Shown piece after piece: positions 1 to 7,386 of a stretch of DNA of 64,000 nucleotides. The notes under the pieces were generated by a model. It was not told where the DNA came from. It was given only the letters and a program-made list of their open reading frames with translations, and searched no databases. Position 1 is the stretch's first letter. Every line of letters begins with the position of its first letter. The stretch comes from Gimesia chilikensis (lineage in GTDB: Bacteria; Planctomycetota; Planctomycetia; Planctomycetales; Planctomycetaceae). The translations under genes were made by a program, and so were the position numbers. The stretch is taken from positions 1-64,000 of the forward strand of contig NZ_VTSR01000004.1 in NCBI RefSeq assembly GCF_008329715.1, given 5' to 3'.

Positions 1-609
1 AAACCAGGAAGCAATGGCAACAATTTGCTTTGGTGGGAAACTATTTGTAATCGGAGTTACTAGCGCCTTGCCGCTCAGGGGGATGCTTCAGCTGGATTGG
101 GGGATACATGGGGACGTTGGTCTTTTTCAATTGGAAGTTGGTTATGAATGGATTGCTGTTCTGTTTCGATACTGAATTCTGTGGAAGGGCGTGGGGGCGT
201 CAAGACAGAATTTTGTCCCGATGTGGCCGGATTTTGTCACCCTTTGTCCCGGATTTTGTCCACGTCTGGCCGGAATGTGTCCCGGTGTGCCCTGAACAAG
301 AGAAGGGAACAGGGCGAACCGATTGGGGAGAGACAGTTGAATTTGTAGTGAAAAACGGGGTGAGTTCAGGTGCTGATTCGTCAGTGGTGCCGAATGTTCT
401 GGTGGATGTGAACGTGCCTCGCGCGCGAGCCAGAAGGGACCAGCATATGCATCGGGAGGGCCGGTTCAAGTCCTGTTTATTCAGTATTTCATCAGTGAAA
501 ATCCTGCAGTGCAGGAGGGGGAAATCAGATGACTTTCGAGACGGGCTGTGTTAGTCTGAATTGAGACACAAACCTGTAGCGCTGCACTTCTCTGAGGAAC
601 AGATTAATC
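1..609. other. Left-edge stretch with no convincing gene
   Basis: No frame here resembles a known protein. Frame 2 is open from the left edge to a TGA at 173-175 (57 codons, ending EWIAVLFRY) and could be the tail of a gene that begins outside the window, but I cannot identify it. The longest ATG frame (108-554) is rich in Cys, Arg and Trp and looks non-coding. The stretch holds the tandem repeat at 208-292 described separately and, near 593-598, the GAGGAA that probably serves as ribosome site of the gene starting at 610. Confidence 0.5.
208..292. repeat. Four degenerate 21-22 bp tandem repeats
   Basis: Four head-to-tail units start at 208, 229, 251 and 272. Each begins with a variant of GGATTTTGTCCC and three of the four end with a variant of TGGCC. 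Units 1, 3 and 4 are 21 bp and unit 2 is 22 bp. The unit change in length argues against a protein repeat. No function is visible. Confidence 0.6.
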
Positions 610-2091
610 ATGCATGTAAAAAATAACTGGTGGACTGGTTCGATCGTGGGTTTGCTGCTGGCGAGTAGCGGTCTGATGCTGAGAGCGGCTGAGAAAGAGC
701 AGCCCACATTGAGTAAGGCCCAGCAGACGGCGGTGCAGGATGTGCAGCAGCGGGCGGAAGATCTGAAAGCGGTGAACCAGTCGATCTGGAATTATGCGGA
801 AGTCGGCCTGCAGGAAACGAAGTCATCTCAGCTGCTGATTGAAAAGCTGGAAGCGGAAGGCTTCAAGGTTAAAAGCGGAGTGGCGGATATGCCGACCGCG
901 TTTGTCGCCAGTTATGGGAGCGGAAAGCCGATCATCGGGATCCTGGCAGAGTATGATGCGCTGCCGGGGCTGTCTCAGAAAACGGTTCCCTATCGTGAGA
1001 GTCAGTCTGAAGGGGGAGCCGGTCATGCCTGCGGACACAGTGGGCTGGGAACCGCGGCACTGGGGGCGGCGCTGGCCGTTAAGGAGGCCGTCGACAAACA
1101 TGGTCTGAAGGGGACGGTGCGACTATACGGAACGCCGGCTGAGGAGACCGGACTGGGGAAGGTCTATATGCTGCTGGATGGCCAGTTCGAGGATCTGGAT
1201 ATCTGTCTGCACTGGCATCCCGGAAATAATACCAATGTGCATCTGGGAAGTTCGAAGGCGCTTGTTTCGGTCAAGTTTACGTTTACCGGTTTGCCTTCGC
1301 ATGCGTCGGTGAGTCCGGAGAGTGGCGTGAGTGCCCTGGATGCGGTGGAGCTGATGAATACGGGCGTGAATTATATGCGGGAGCATGTTAAAGAAGATGC
1401 CCGGATGCATTACGTGATTATTGATGGCGGGGGGCAGCCCAACGTGGTGCCTGCGAAAGCGACTGTCTGGTATTACGTGCGTGCGAACGCGCATGAAGAT
1501 CTGGAACGCTATTATCGCTGGGTCGTTGATATCGCTAAAGGGGCGGCCCTGATGACGCGCACCAAGCTTTCGATTCAGGTGGATACCGACAATCATGAGC
1601 TGATTCCCAATACGCCGCTCTCGGAGTTGATACATGAGAAGCTGACGGTGATTGGGCCTCCCGAGTTTTCGGAAGAGGAGAAAGCGTTTGCCCGCCGGAT
1701 TCAACAGCCGCTGATTGAAGAGTTCGGGCAGACATTCCCCGTGGCAATCGACAGCAGGGTGCATACGCTGCTGGAATCGAAAACATCTTCCAAGGGTTCA
1801 ACGGATGTGGGGGACATCAGCTGGCACATTCCCACGGGCGGTCTGCGGACGACCTGTTTTGCAGCGGGAAATCCGGGGCACAGCTGGCAGAACGTAGCCT
1901 GCATCGGTTCTTCCATCGGCGAGAAGGGGATTCTGTATGCAGCGGAAGCTCTGGCGGCGACAACGGTGGCGCTGATGGAAAACCCGGTATTGGTTAAGGA
2001 AGCGAAAGCGGACTTTGATCAACGTATGAAGGACCGGAAATACATCACGTTGATTCCCAAGGGGCAGAAACCGCCGGTGAAAATCAGATAA
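610..2091 (+). CDS. Exported M20-family amidohydrolase (AbgB-like)
   Basis: The protein of 493 residues begins with a signal peptide (charged start, hydrophobic stretch to about residue 27), so it should act outside the cytoplasm. It carries the M20 metallopeptidase/amidohydrolase signatures: HACGHSG near residue 139, GTPAEETG near 175, a HWH motif near 201 and the dimerisation-domain start FTGLPSHAS near 226. The closest family by appearance is the aminobenzoyl-glutamate utilisation protein B group, which hydrolyses amide bonds with two metal ions. The substrate here is unknown. The start at 610 has a GAGGAA ribosome site. The gene stands alone; the next gene begins 100 bases later. Confidence 0.85.
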   Translation: MHVKNNWWTGSIVGLLLASSGLMLRAAEKEQPTLSKAQQTAVQDVQQRAEDLKAVNQSIWNYAEVGLQETKSSQLLIEKLEAEGFKVKSGVADMPTAFVASYGSGKPIIGILAEYDALPGLSQKTVPYRESQSEGGAGHACGHSGLGTAALGAALAVKEAVDKHGLKGTVRLYGTPAEETGLGKVYMLLDGQFEDLDICLHWHPGNNTNVHLGSSKALVSVKFTFTGLPSHASVSPESGVSALDAVELMNTGVNYMREHVKEDARMHYVIIDGGGQPNVVPAKATVWYYVRANAHEDLERYYRWVVDIAKGAALMTRTKLSIQVDTDNHELIPNTPLSELIHEKLTVIGPPEFSEEEKAFARRIQQPLIEEFGQTFPVAIDSRVHTLLESKTSSKGSTDVGDISWHIPTGGLRTTCFAAGNPGHSWQNVACIGSSIGEKGILYAAEALAATTVALMENPVLVKEAKADFDQRMKDRKYITLIPKGQKPPVKIR

Positions 2092-2193
2092 TTGGCAACC
2101 AGTGAGAGTGGGAACAGGTGTTTTTCGTAATTACCCGCCTACGATCAATTCAGAAGCAGAGCATCAGACAACCTGGAGCAGGAGGACCGAGAG

Positions 2194-3150
2194 ATGAATT
2201 TGATTGATGGCGTTCAGGAATTGAAATCGCCGTGGATGATTGCTGTCTGGCCCGGGATGGGAAACGTGGGACTGACCGCGGGATACTATCTGATGGCCAA
2301 ACTGGGAATGGAACTGCTTTCCGAGTATTCCCCGCCTGAGCTGTTCGACATCGATTATGTCGAAGTCGAACGGGGAGTGATTCATACGGGGGCCCGACCG
2401 CGGAGTCGTTTTTTTCTGTGGAAAGATCCAGAGGAACAGCACGACCTGGTCGTGCTGATCGGAGAAGCCCAGCCTCAGTTCGGCAAATATTCCTACTGCA
2501 AGAAGATGATTTCGTATGCACAGGACCTGGGGATCGAGCGGGTCTTTACGTTCGCGGCGATGGCCACCGGGATGCATCCGGAACATGAGTCGCGTGTATT
2601 TGCAGCCGTGACGGATTCGGAAGATCTCAAGGAGATGCGGGTGAATAACCTCGAGATTCTGCAGGAAGGAAATATCAGCGGACTGAACGGGATTCTGCTG
2701 GGGGCCGCTGCGGACAAGGGATTGAGTGGAACGTGTCTATTGGGAGAGATGCCGCATATTTTTTCTCAGTTACCGTTCCCGAAAGCGTCGCTGGCCGTAT
2801 TGAAAGCGTTTCGGTTGATCTCGGGAATTGAGATCGAAACCAGTGAGCTGGTCGAGCAGGCCGAGACGATGGAGAAGAAGCTGGGGGAATTGCTCTCTCA
2901 GGTCGAAAAGTCGATGGGTGAGAAGGCGGAGCAGCCCGAACAGTCGGAATCGTTCGAGGAGTCGTTGCAGCCTGAAATGCCCGAACAGCCGAAGTTGACG
3001 CCGGGAGAGGAACAGCGGATCGAGCAGCTGTTCGAGGAAGCGAAGCAGAACCGATCCAAAGCGTATGTGCTCAAACAGGAACTGGATCGCCTGGAGGTCT
3101 TCGCAGACTATGAAGACCGTTTTCTGGATCTATTTAAAAATCGTGGCTGA
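2194..3150 (+). CDS. PAC2 family protein
   Basis: This 318-residue protein has a PAC2 (proteasome assembly chaperone 2-like) domain over about residues 10-230, recognisable from the WPGMGNVG start, the IGEAQPQ segment and the GILLGAAADKG segment. PAC2 proteins occur in archaea, actinobacteria and other bacteria; in most bacteria their role is unknown. The C-terminal 90 residues are an acidic, Glu/Gln/Pro-rich, probably coiled-coil extension that is not part of the domain. An AGGAGG ribosome site precedes the ATG. It lies 44 bases before the archaeal-type SAM synthetase gene and may share its transcript. Confidence 0.85.
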   Translation: MNLIDGVQELKSPWMIAVWPGMGNVGLTAGYYLMAKLGMELLSEYSPPELFDIDYVEVERGVIHTGARPRSRFFLWKDPEEQHDLVVLIGEAQPQFGKYSYCKKMISYAQDLGIERVFTFAAMATGMHPEHESRVFAAVTDSEDLKEMRVNNLEILQEGNISGLNGILLGAAADKGLSGTCLLGEMPHIFSQLPFPKASLAVLKAFRLISGIEIETSELVEQAETMEKKLGELLSQVEKSMGEKAEQPEQSESFEESLQPEMPEQPKLTPGEEQRIEQLFEEAKQNRSKAYVLKQELDRLEVFADYEDRFLDLFKNRG

Positions 3151-3194
3151 GTCTGTTTAAGCAGTGCAGCACGTCAAAGGGAGTCCATTTTCTG

Positions 3195-4400
3195 ATGGAA
3201 CATTTTCACCTGGAATCACTGGGACCACTTACGACCGCTGAGAAAGCGGTGGAATTCGTGGAGCGGAAGGGGATCGGTCATCCGGATACGATCTGTGATG
3301 GCATTGCGGAAGCGATTTCGATCTCGCTGTCACAAAGCTATTTGCAGTGGGCGGGACGGATTTTGCATCACAATATCGATAAAGGGTTGCTGGTGGCGGG
3401 ACATACGGAGCCCGAACTGGGAGGCGGAGTCGTCCATACGCCGATGCGACTGGTGATTGGAGATCGCGCGACCTCTGAGTGGGAAGGGCATCGAATTTCC
3501 GTGGAAGAGATTGCACTGGAAAGTGCCCGGGAGTGGATCAAAGCGCATCTGCCTCTGGTCAATACCGAGACACATGTGGTGTTTCAAAATGAGCTGCGCG
3601 CCGGTTCCGCAGAGCTGACAGACATCTTCTCGCGAGCGCGGCTGTTATCGAATGACACTTCAGCGGCGGTCGGTTTTGCACCGCTCACCGAGACTGAGCA
3701 ACTGGTGCTGGAGTCGGAGCGGTTCCTTAATACCGAGGAATTCAAACTGAAGTATCCGGAGACGGGACAGGATGTGAAGGTGATGGGGGTGCGCAGAGAC
3801 AAACATCTGCAGCTGACCCTGGCGGTGGCGATCGTCGACAGGTACATCGAGGAAGTGCAGTATTACTTCGACCGGAAAAAGGAACTGGCGGACGAGCTGA
3901 CGGCATTTCTGGAACCGCAGCTCAAAACACTGGACGGCGTGGATCTGGCGCTCAACACCCTGGATAATCCGGAGCGGGGGATGGACGGCATGTATCTGAC
4001 CGTGCTGGGAACCTCAGCCGAGGCTGCCGACGGTGGTCAGGTGGGACGAGGTAATCGAGTGAACGGTTTGATTACGCTGAATCGTCCGATGAGTGCAGAA
4101 GCGGCGGCGGGGAAGAATCCTTTCAGCCATGTGGGGAAGATTTATAATGTGTTGTGTCATCAACTGGCGCAGCAGATTTATGACGAACTGGAACCGGTCA
4201 AGGAAGTGATCGTGCGGATGTGCAGCCAGATTGGTCATGAGATCAGCGAGCCGTGGATGGTGAGCACGGAAGTGGTACTGAGCGAGGGAGTCGAACTCAA
4301 GGAGGTGGAAGAGCCGATTCAGAAGATTATCGATCGGCAACTGAGAAACATGGAAGATTTTGTCAGACGACTGGCCAGCGGAGAATTCCCGGTTTACTGA
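3195..4400 (+). CDS. mat: Archaeal-type S-adenosylmethionine synthetase
   Basis: The enzyme makes S-adenosylmethionine from methionine and ATP. The sequence (401 residues) belongs to the archaeal MAT family rather than the bacterial MetK family: it has VERKGIGHPDTICDGIAEA near residues 22-40, the HHN motif and the GGGVVHTP segment that characterise archaeal enzymes, and the family's usual length of about 400. Bacterial holders of this form are a minority. A GGGAG ribosome site precedes the ATG. It converges on the SAM-dependent isoaspartate methyltransferase gene, whose stop lies 8 bases away. Whether the genome also has a bacterial metK cannot be seen here. Confidence 0.9.
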   Translation: MEHFHLESLGPLTTAEKAVEFVERKGIGHPDTICDGIAEAISISLSQSYLQWAGRILHHNIDKGLLVAGHTEPELGGGVVHTPMRLVIGDRATSEWEGHRISVEEIALESAREWIKAHLPLVNTETHVVFQNELRAGSAELTDIFSRARLLSNDTSAAVGFAPLTETEQLVLESERFLNTEEFKLKYPETGQDVKVMGVRRDKHLQLTLAVAIVDRYIEEVQYYFDRKKELADELTAFLEPQLKTLDGVDLALNTLDNPERGMDGMYLTVLGTSAEAADGGQVGRGNRVNGLITLNRPMSAEAAAGKNPFSHVGKIYNVLCHQLAQQIYDELEPVKEVIVRMCSQIGHEISEPWMVSTEVVLSEGVELKEVEEPIQKIIDRQLRNMEDFVRRLASGEFPVY

Positions 4401-4407
4401 TGACGCT

Positions 4408-5082
4408 TCAACGGTCCCAGCCGAATTCACCGATGAGCGGGACGAAGGCGAAACCGCCGAGGTTTTCTTCATCGAGGTGTCCCTGGCGGAGCGTAAAGCG
4501 GCACATGGTCTGCCCGGTGTATTCGCCTCCAATGGGAATGATGATACGACCACCTGCGTTTAGTTGATCGACATAAGGTTGAGGGAGTTCTTTGGCGCCT
4601 GCGGTGACGATAATGGCGTCAAAGGGAGCGGCTTGCGGGACGCCGAGAGTGCCATCGTCGGTATAGACTTGGACATTGTCGTAACCGAGACGGTCCAGTT
4701 TTTCGCGCGCCTGTTCTGCCAGTTCGGGAATGCGTTCAATGGTGTGGACTTCACGAGCGAGGAGCGACAGGACCGCGGCGCCGTAACCGGATCCGCAACC
4801 GATTTCGAGGACCTTTTCACCGCCGGTCAATTGAGCGGCCTGACACATGAACGCGACCGTATAGGGTTGCGAGATGGTCTGCTGGCAGTCGATAGGGAGG
4901 GCACAGTCATTGTAGGCGTAACGTTTGTTGTCGGGTGTGACGAATTCTTCCCGGGGAACGCTGCGCATGGCGTGGAGCACGCGGGAATCGGTGATACCCC
5001 GTTCCCGCAGGTGCTCCCGCAGCATACGCTCGCGTGCATGCGAATAGATGTCGGTCTCGGAATGCTGATCAGAGTTGGTCAT
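4408..5082 (-). CDS. pcm: Protein-L-isoaspartate O-methyltransferase
   Basis: This cytosolic repair enzyme methylates isoaspartyl residues of aged proteins using SAM. The 224-residue product shows the family hallmarks in order: the DCALPIDCQQTISQPY segment (residues 59-74), SAM-binding motif I VLEIGCGSGYG at 91-101, the acidic loop HTIERIPELA and the DAIIVTAGAKELP segment near 155. Length is usual for the family. It is 42 bases downstream of the CBS-pair gene on the same strand and tail-to-tail with the SAM synthetase that makes its cofactor. A role in stress survival or long stationary phase fits the neighbourhood. Confidence 0.92.
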   Translation of the reverse strand: MTNSDQHSETDIYSHARERMLREHLRERGITDSRVLHAMRSVPREEFVTPDNKRYAYNDCALPIDCQQTISQPYTVAFMCQAAQLTGGEKVLEIGCGSGYGAAVLSLLAREVHTIERIPELAEQAREKLDRLGYDNVQVYTDDGTLGVPQAAPFDAIIVTAGAKELPQPYVDQLNAGGRIIIPIGGEYTGQTMCRFTLRQGHLDEENLGGFAFVPLIGEFGWDR

Positions 5083-5124
5083 GTTCGACGGTTAATTCTC
5101 CGTTTGAGGAGTGCTGAGGACTGG

Positions 5125-5562
5125 TCAGAGCTGGGCCAGGCTGGCCGGGCTCTCTTTCTGGATGAGCTTTCCGATCTCGGTGAATTCCTCACAGAGCAGT
5201 TCGAGGATGTCGTCGAGCGTCAGAACACCGATCAGCTTGCCCTCCTGATCGACGACCGGCAGTCGTCGGAAGCCGCCGGATCGCATTTTCGTGAGGGCGG
5301 CTTCGATGGACGTCTCCTCAGAGATGCTACAGGGGAATCGAGTCATAATGTCCGCGATCGTTGTTTCGATAGCGTCGCGTCCTTTCCCGACCACGCGGAG
5401 TGCCAGGTCCCGATCGGTGAGCATGCCGATGGGGTGGGATTCTTCATCAAGGACGATGAGTGTGCCCACGTTACGGGAATTCATGCGTTCGGCGGCGACT
5501 TGAACGGATTCGTTTTGATCAACCAAATCGACTTCTCTAGTGCAAATTCGACCTGCAGTCAT
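5125..5562 (-). CDS. CBS-pair domain protein
   Basis: A stand-alone two-CBS (Bateman) protein of 145 residues: CBS 1 spans about residues 8-65 (GTLIVLDEESHPIGMLTDRDL) and CBS 2 about 72-130 (RRLPVVDQEGKLIGVLTLDD). Such modules bind adenine nucleotides, commonly AMP, ADP or ATP, or SAM, and act as energy sensors. An AAGGAG ribosome site lies just upstream of the ATG. It is divergent from hsp20 across a 363-base region and precedes pcm. A second stand-alone CBS protein lies at 19930, so two such sensors flank the hydrogenase region. The ligand is not deducible. Confidence 0.88.
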   Translation of the reverse strand: MTAGRICTREVDLVDQNESVQVAAERMNSRNVGTLIVLDEESHPIGMLTDRDLALRVVGKGRDAIETTIADIMTRFPCSISEETSIEAALTKMRSGGFRRLPVVDQEGKLIGVLTLDDILELLCEEFTEIGKLIQKESPASLAQL

Positions 5563-5812
5563 GACTTTCTCCTTTGCAAAAATGTGATGTCGTGTTTCTG
5601 ATTGAAAACAATAACGATAGAGAAACGGGCCCAGAGAGTGGCAAACCGCTTCTTTATTCCAGCATAACGAATCTTAGCGATGTGTAAACAGGTTCTGGAT
5701 AGTCTGAAAACCGATCGTTGTGATGGGGGAATTCCCCAGGCGGAGGGCAGGGGATACCGTAGTATAGTTCTCTTTATTTTCCTGATTTCAGAACGGATGA
5801 GGAGCAGGTAGG

Positions 5813-5917
5813 ATGCCGTCAAAAAAACAAAGACGGCCAGTCGAACTGGAGAGCCAGTCTGACTGGAGTCGGTCTGCTGACCTGGTCAGCAGAATATCCC
5901 CTGTCAGCTTTTCATAA
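5813..5917 (+). CDS. Small ORF coupled to hsp20 (leader peptide candidate)
   Basis: A 34-codon ORF starts with ATG at 5813 behind a strong GAGGAG ribosome site (5799-5804, spacing 8). Its TAA stop (5915-5917) abuts the hsp20 ribosome site AAGGAG (5916-5921), 8 bases before the hsp20 ATG. This is the geometry of translational coupling. The product is rich in Ser and Arg (starts MPSKKQRRPVELES) and has no recognisable domain. Both hsp20 leader hairpins lie inside this ORF, so ribosomes translating it would have to open them. It could be a true small protein, a leader peptide, or a chance ORF. Conservation would decide. Confidence 0.42.
   Translation: MPSKKQRRPVELESQSDWSRSADLVSRISPVSFS
5837..5893 (+). 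promoter_or_regulatory. Two strong hairpins in the hsp20 leader
   Basis: Hairpin 1 pairs 5837-5849 with 5854-5866 (CCAGTC with GACTGG outside, ACTGG with CCAGT inside, loop AGAG, with a mismatch and a wobble between the two parts). Hairpin 2 is a perfect 8-bp stem, TCTGCTGA (5873-5880) with TCAGCAGA (5886-5893). A third, weaker stem is GCCGTC (5815-5820) with GACGGC (5832-5837). They lie 23 or more bases upstream of the hsp20 ribosome site. The leader could regulate by temperature or translation, but this is inference. Confidence 0.5.
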
Positions 5918-5925
5918 GGAGAGAA

Positions 5926-6465
5926 ATGACGATGGCGACAACCATGACAAAAGAGAAAAACCAGCCGATGCAAGCTGCTCAGCCTGAGGTCAAAACGCGG
6001 CTACTGTCACAACGTCCGGGTGCTTTCAGTTCGTTTCTGGGGCGTGCCCCCTTCTGGTCGTTGCGGGATGAGATGGATCAGCTGCTGTCACGTTTTTCTG
6101 ATGACTGGAGCAGTGGCTGGATGACTCAGGGGTTTGAAGCTTCACTTGACCTGTCCGAGACGGATGACAAAATCGAAGTTCATCTGGATGTTCCTGGAAT
6201 CAAGCCTGAAGAGATTACTGTTGAGGTCAGTGGCAACCAGTTACGGATTACCGGGGAGCGGAAAGAAGACCGGGAAGAAAAAGGCAAAACGTATCATCGC
6301 GTGGAACGCCATTCAGGTAGTTTTTCACGGACAGTGACGTTGCCTTGTGAAGTGAAGGAACCTGCGATTGAGGCCTGTTGTGACAACGGCGTGCTGACGA
6401 TTTCACTTCCGAAAGCAGAGAGCGTCAAAGCACACAAGGTGACTGTGAAGCCGAAAGCCAAATAA
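5926..6465 (+). CDS. hsp20: Small heat-shock protein, Hsp20/alpha-crystallin family
   Basis: An ATP-independent holdase chaperone that forms oligomers and binds unfolding proteins in the cytoplasm. The 179-residue product has a variable N-terminal arm with the PFWSLRDEMDQLL segment, an alpha-crystallin domain over about residues 68-165 (DLSETDDKIEVHLDVPGI, then NQLRITGERK and the closing GVLTISLPKA) and a short Lys-rich tail. The ATG at 5926 follows AAGGAG. A likely terminator follows at 6505-6548. Its place among CBS, response-regulator, hydrogenase and ATPase genes resembles dormancy or hypoxia gene sets of other bacteria; that link is inferred. Confidence 0.92.
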   Translation: MTMATTMTKEKNQPMQAAQPEVKTRLLSQRPGAFSSFLGRAPFWSLRDEMDQLLSRFSDDWSSGWMTQGFEASLDLSETDDKIEVHLDVPGIKPEEITVEVSGNQLRITGERKEDREEKGKTYHRVERHSGSFSRTVTLPCEVKEPAIEACCDNGVLTISLPKAESVKAHKVTVKPKAK

Positions 6466-6504
6466 CTCCTGAGTCGATGGTGGTGGCTTTACATTCAAAC
6501 GGGT

Positions 6505-6548
6505 GGTGTGTCGCATCAGGCGTGTTGCGGCGCACCATCTTTGATTTT
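6505..6548 (+). terminator. Probable intrinsic terminator of hsp20
   Basis: A 10-bp stem, GGTGTGTCGC (6505-6514) with GCGGCGCACC (6527-6536), two G-U pairs, 12-base loop, followed by ATCTTTGATTTT. It lies 40 bases after the hsp20 stop, between convergent genes. Confidence 0.5.
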
Positions 6549-6577
6549 AGAGGGAGAGATTTAGAGTCAGGGGTAAC

Positions 6578-7264
6578 TTACTGGCGGTTTTCCAGGACCC
6601 ACTGAATCGCATGTCGGGTGAGTTCCGTCGCGTTAGACAGATTCAGTTTATGTTTGATGTTCTCGCGGTAGGTTTCGATTGTTTTCGCGCTGAGATTCAA
6701 CTTGGAAGCGATCTGGCGGGTGGTTTCTCCCTGGCCGATCTGCTCAAAGACTTCCAGTTCCCGGTCGGAGAGTTTCTCGATGGGGGAGAGGTGTTCGTCT
6801 TCCAGGGCACCAATGGAACGAGAGATCATACGTTCGGTGACGTCCTGGCTGAGATAGATTTTACCGGAAAGTACACGTTCGATGGCGTTGATTAACTGCT
6901 CGGGTGCCTGCTGTTTATTGACGAACCCCTGTGCGCCCGCACGAATACAACGTTCCGCGAAGAGGCTTTCATCATGCATCGAGACGGCAAGCAGTTTGAC
7001 TTGTGGGAACTGAGACTTGACGTCTTTGATCAGTTCCAGCCCGGAGCCATCGGAGAGGGAGATGTCCACGATGACCAGATGGGGGGCGGTCTCTCGGATC
7101 TGCTGGAGGGCTTCGACTTTACTGCCAGCCTGGGCGCAGACCTGTAGATGATCTCGTCGCTGGATGAGATGGACGTAGCCTTCCCGAACGATGGGATGAT
7201 CGTCAACAATCATGATACGGGTGCAGGAATGACTATGTGAATCGTCTCTGGAGTGTTCTTCCAT
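6578..7264 (-). CDS. NarL/FixJ-type response regulator
   Basis: A two-component DNA-binding regulator. The receiver domain covers about residues 16-135, with the acidic pair DD at 21-22, phosphoacceptor Asp near 67 in LVIVDISLSDG and the conserved Lys in GFVNKQQ. A LuxR-type HTH follows at about 160-225 (LSDRELEVFEQIGQGETTRQIA). A GTG one codon upstream (7265-7267) is an alternative start. No histidine kinase lies in the window, so it is orphan here. The product resembles regulators such as DevR/DosR that head hypoxia regulons, and it is surrounded by genes of that kind, but its targets are unknown. The baeRF gene lies 120 bases upstream on the same strand. Confidence 0.88.
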   Translation of the reverse strand: MEEHSRDDSHSHSCTRIMIVDDHPIVREGYVHLIQRRDHLQVCAQAGSKVEALQQIRETAPHLVIVDISLSDGSGLELIKDVKSQFPQVKLLAVSMHDESLFAERCIRAGAQGFVNKQQAPEQLINAIERVLSGKIYLSQDVTERMISRSIGALEDEHLSPIEKLSDRELEVFEQIGQGETTRQIASKLNLSAKTIETYRENIKHKLNLSNATELTRHAIQWVLENRQ

Positions 7265-7386
7265 CACTGGCCCACGTGAAGTCAGGTTCTGATCGAGGAT
7301 TCGGATAGCAGAACCATTCTATACTGCGGGAGTGATGGAGAACATCGTCCAATTTTGAGTTTTTTTACTATGAATTACAAATACTA

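Larger units (their letters stand above)
5563..5925. other. Divergent region between the CBS gene and hsp20
   Basis: The right half is a structured hsp20 leader, with the small ORF at 5813-5917 and two strong hairpins at 5837-5893. The left half presumably holds the two divergent promoters. I did not find a convincing consensus promoter or a CIRCE element in it. Confidence 0.6.

Noticed and set aside
108..554. 148-codon plus-strand frame at the left edge
   Set aside because: Composition is rich in Cys, Arg, Trp and Val from the tandem repeats, it has no ribosome site, and no protein-like pattern is seen.
4564..5601. 345-codon plus-strand frame across pcm and the CBS gene
   Set aside because: It is antisense to two clearly recognisable genes; its length comes from their codon bias.
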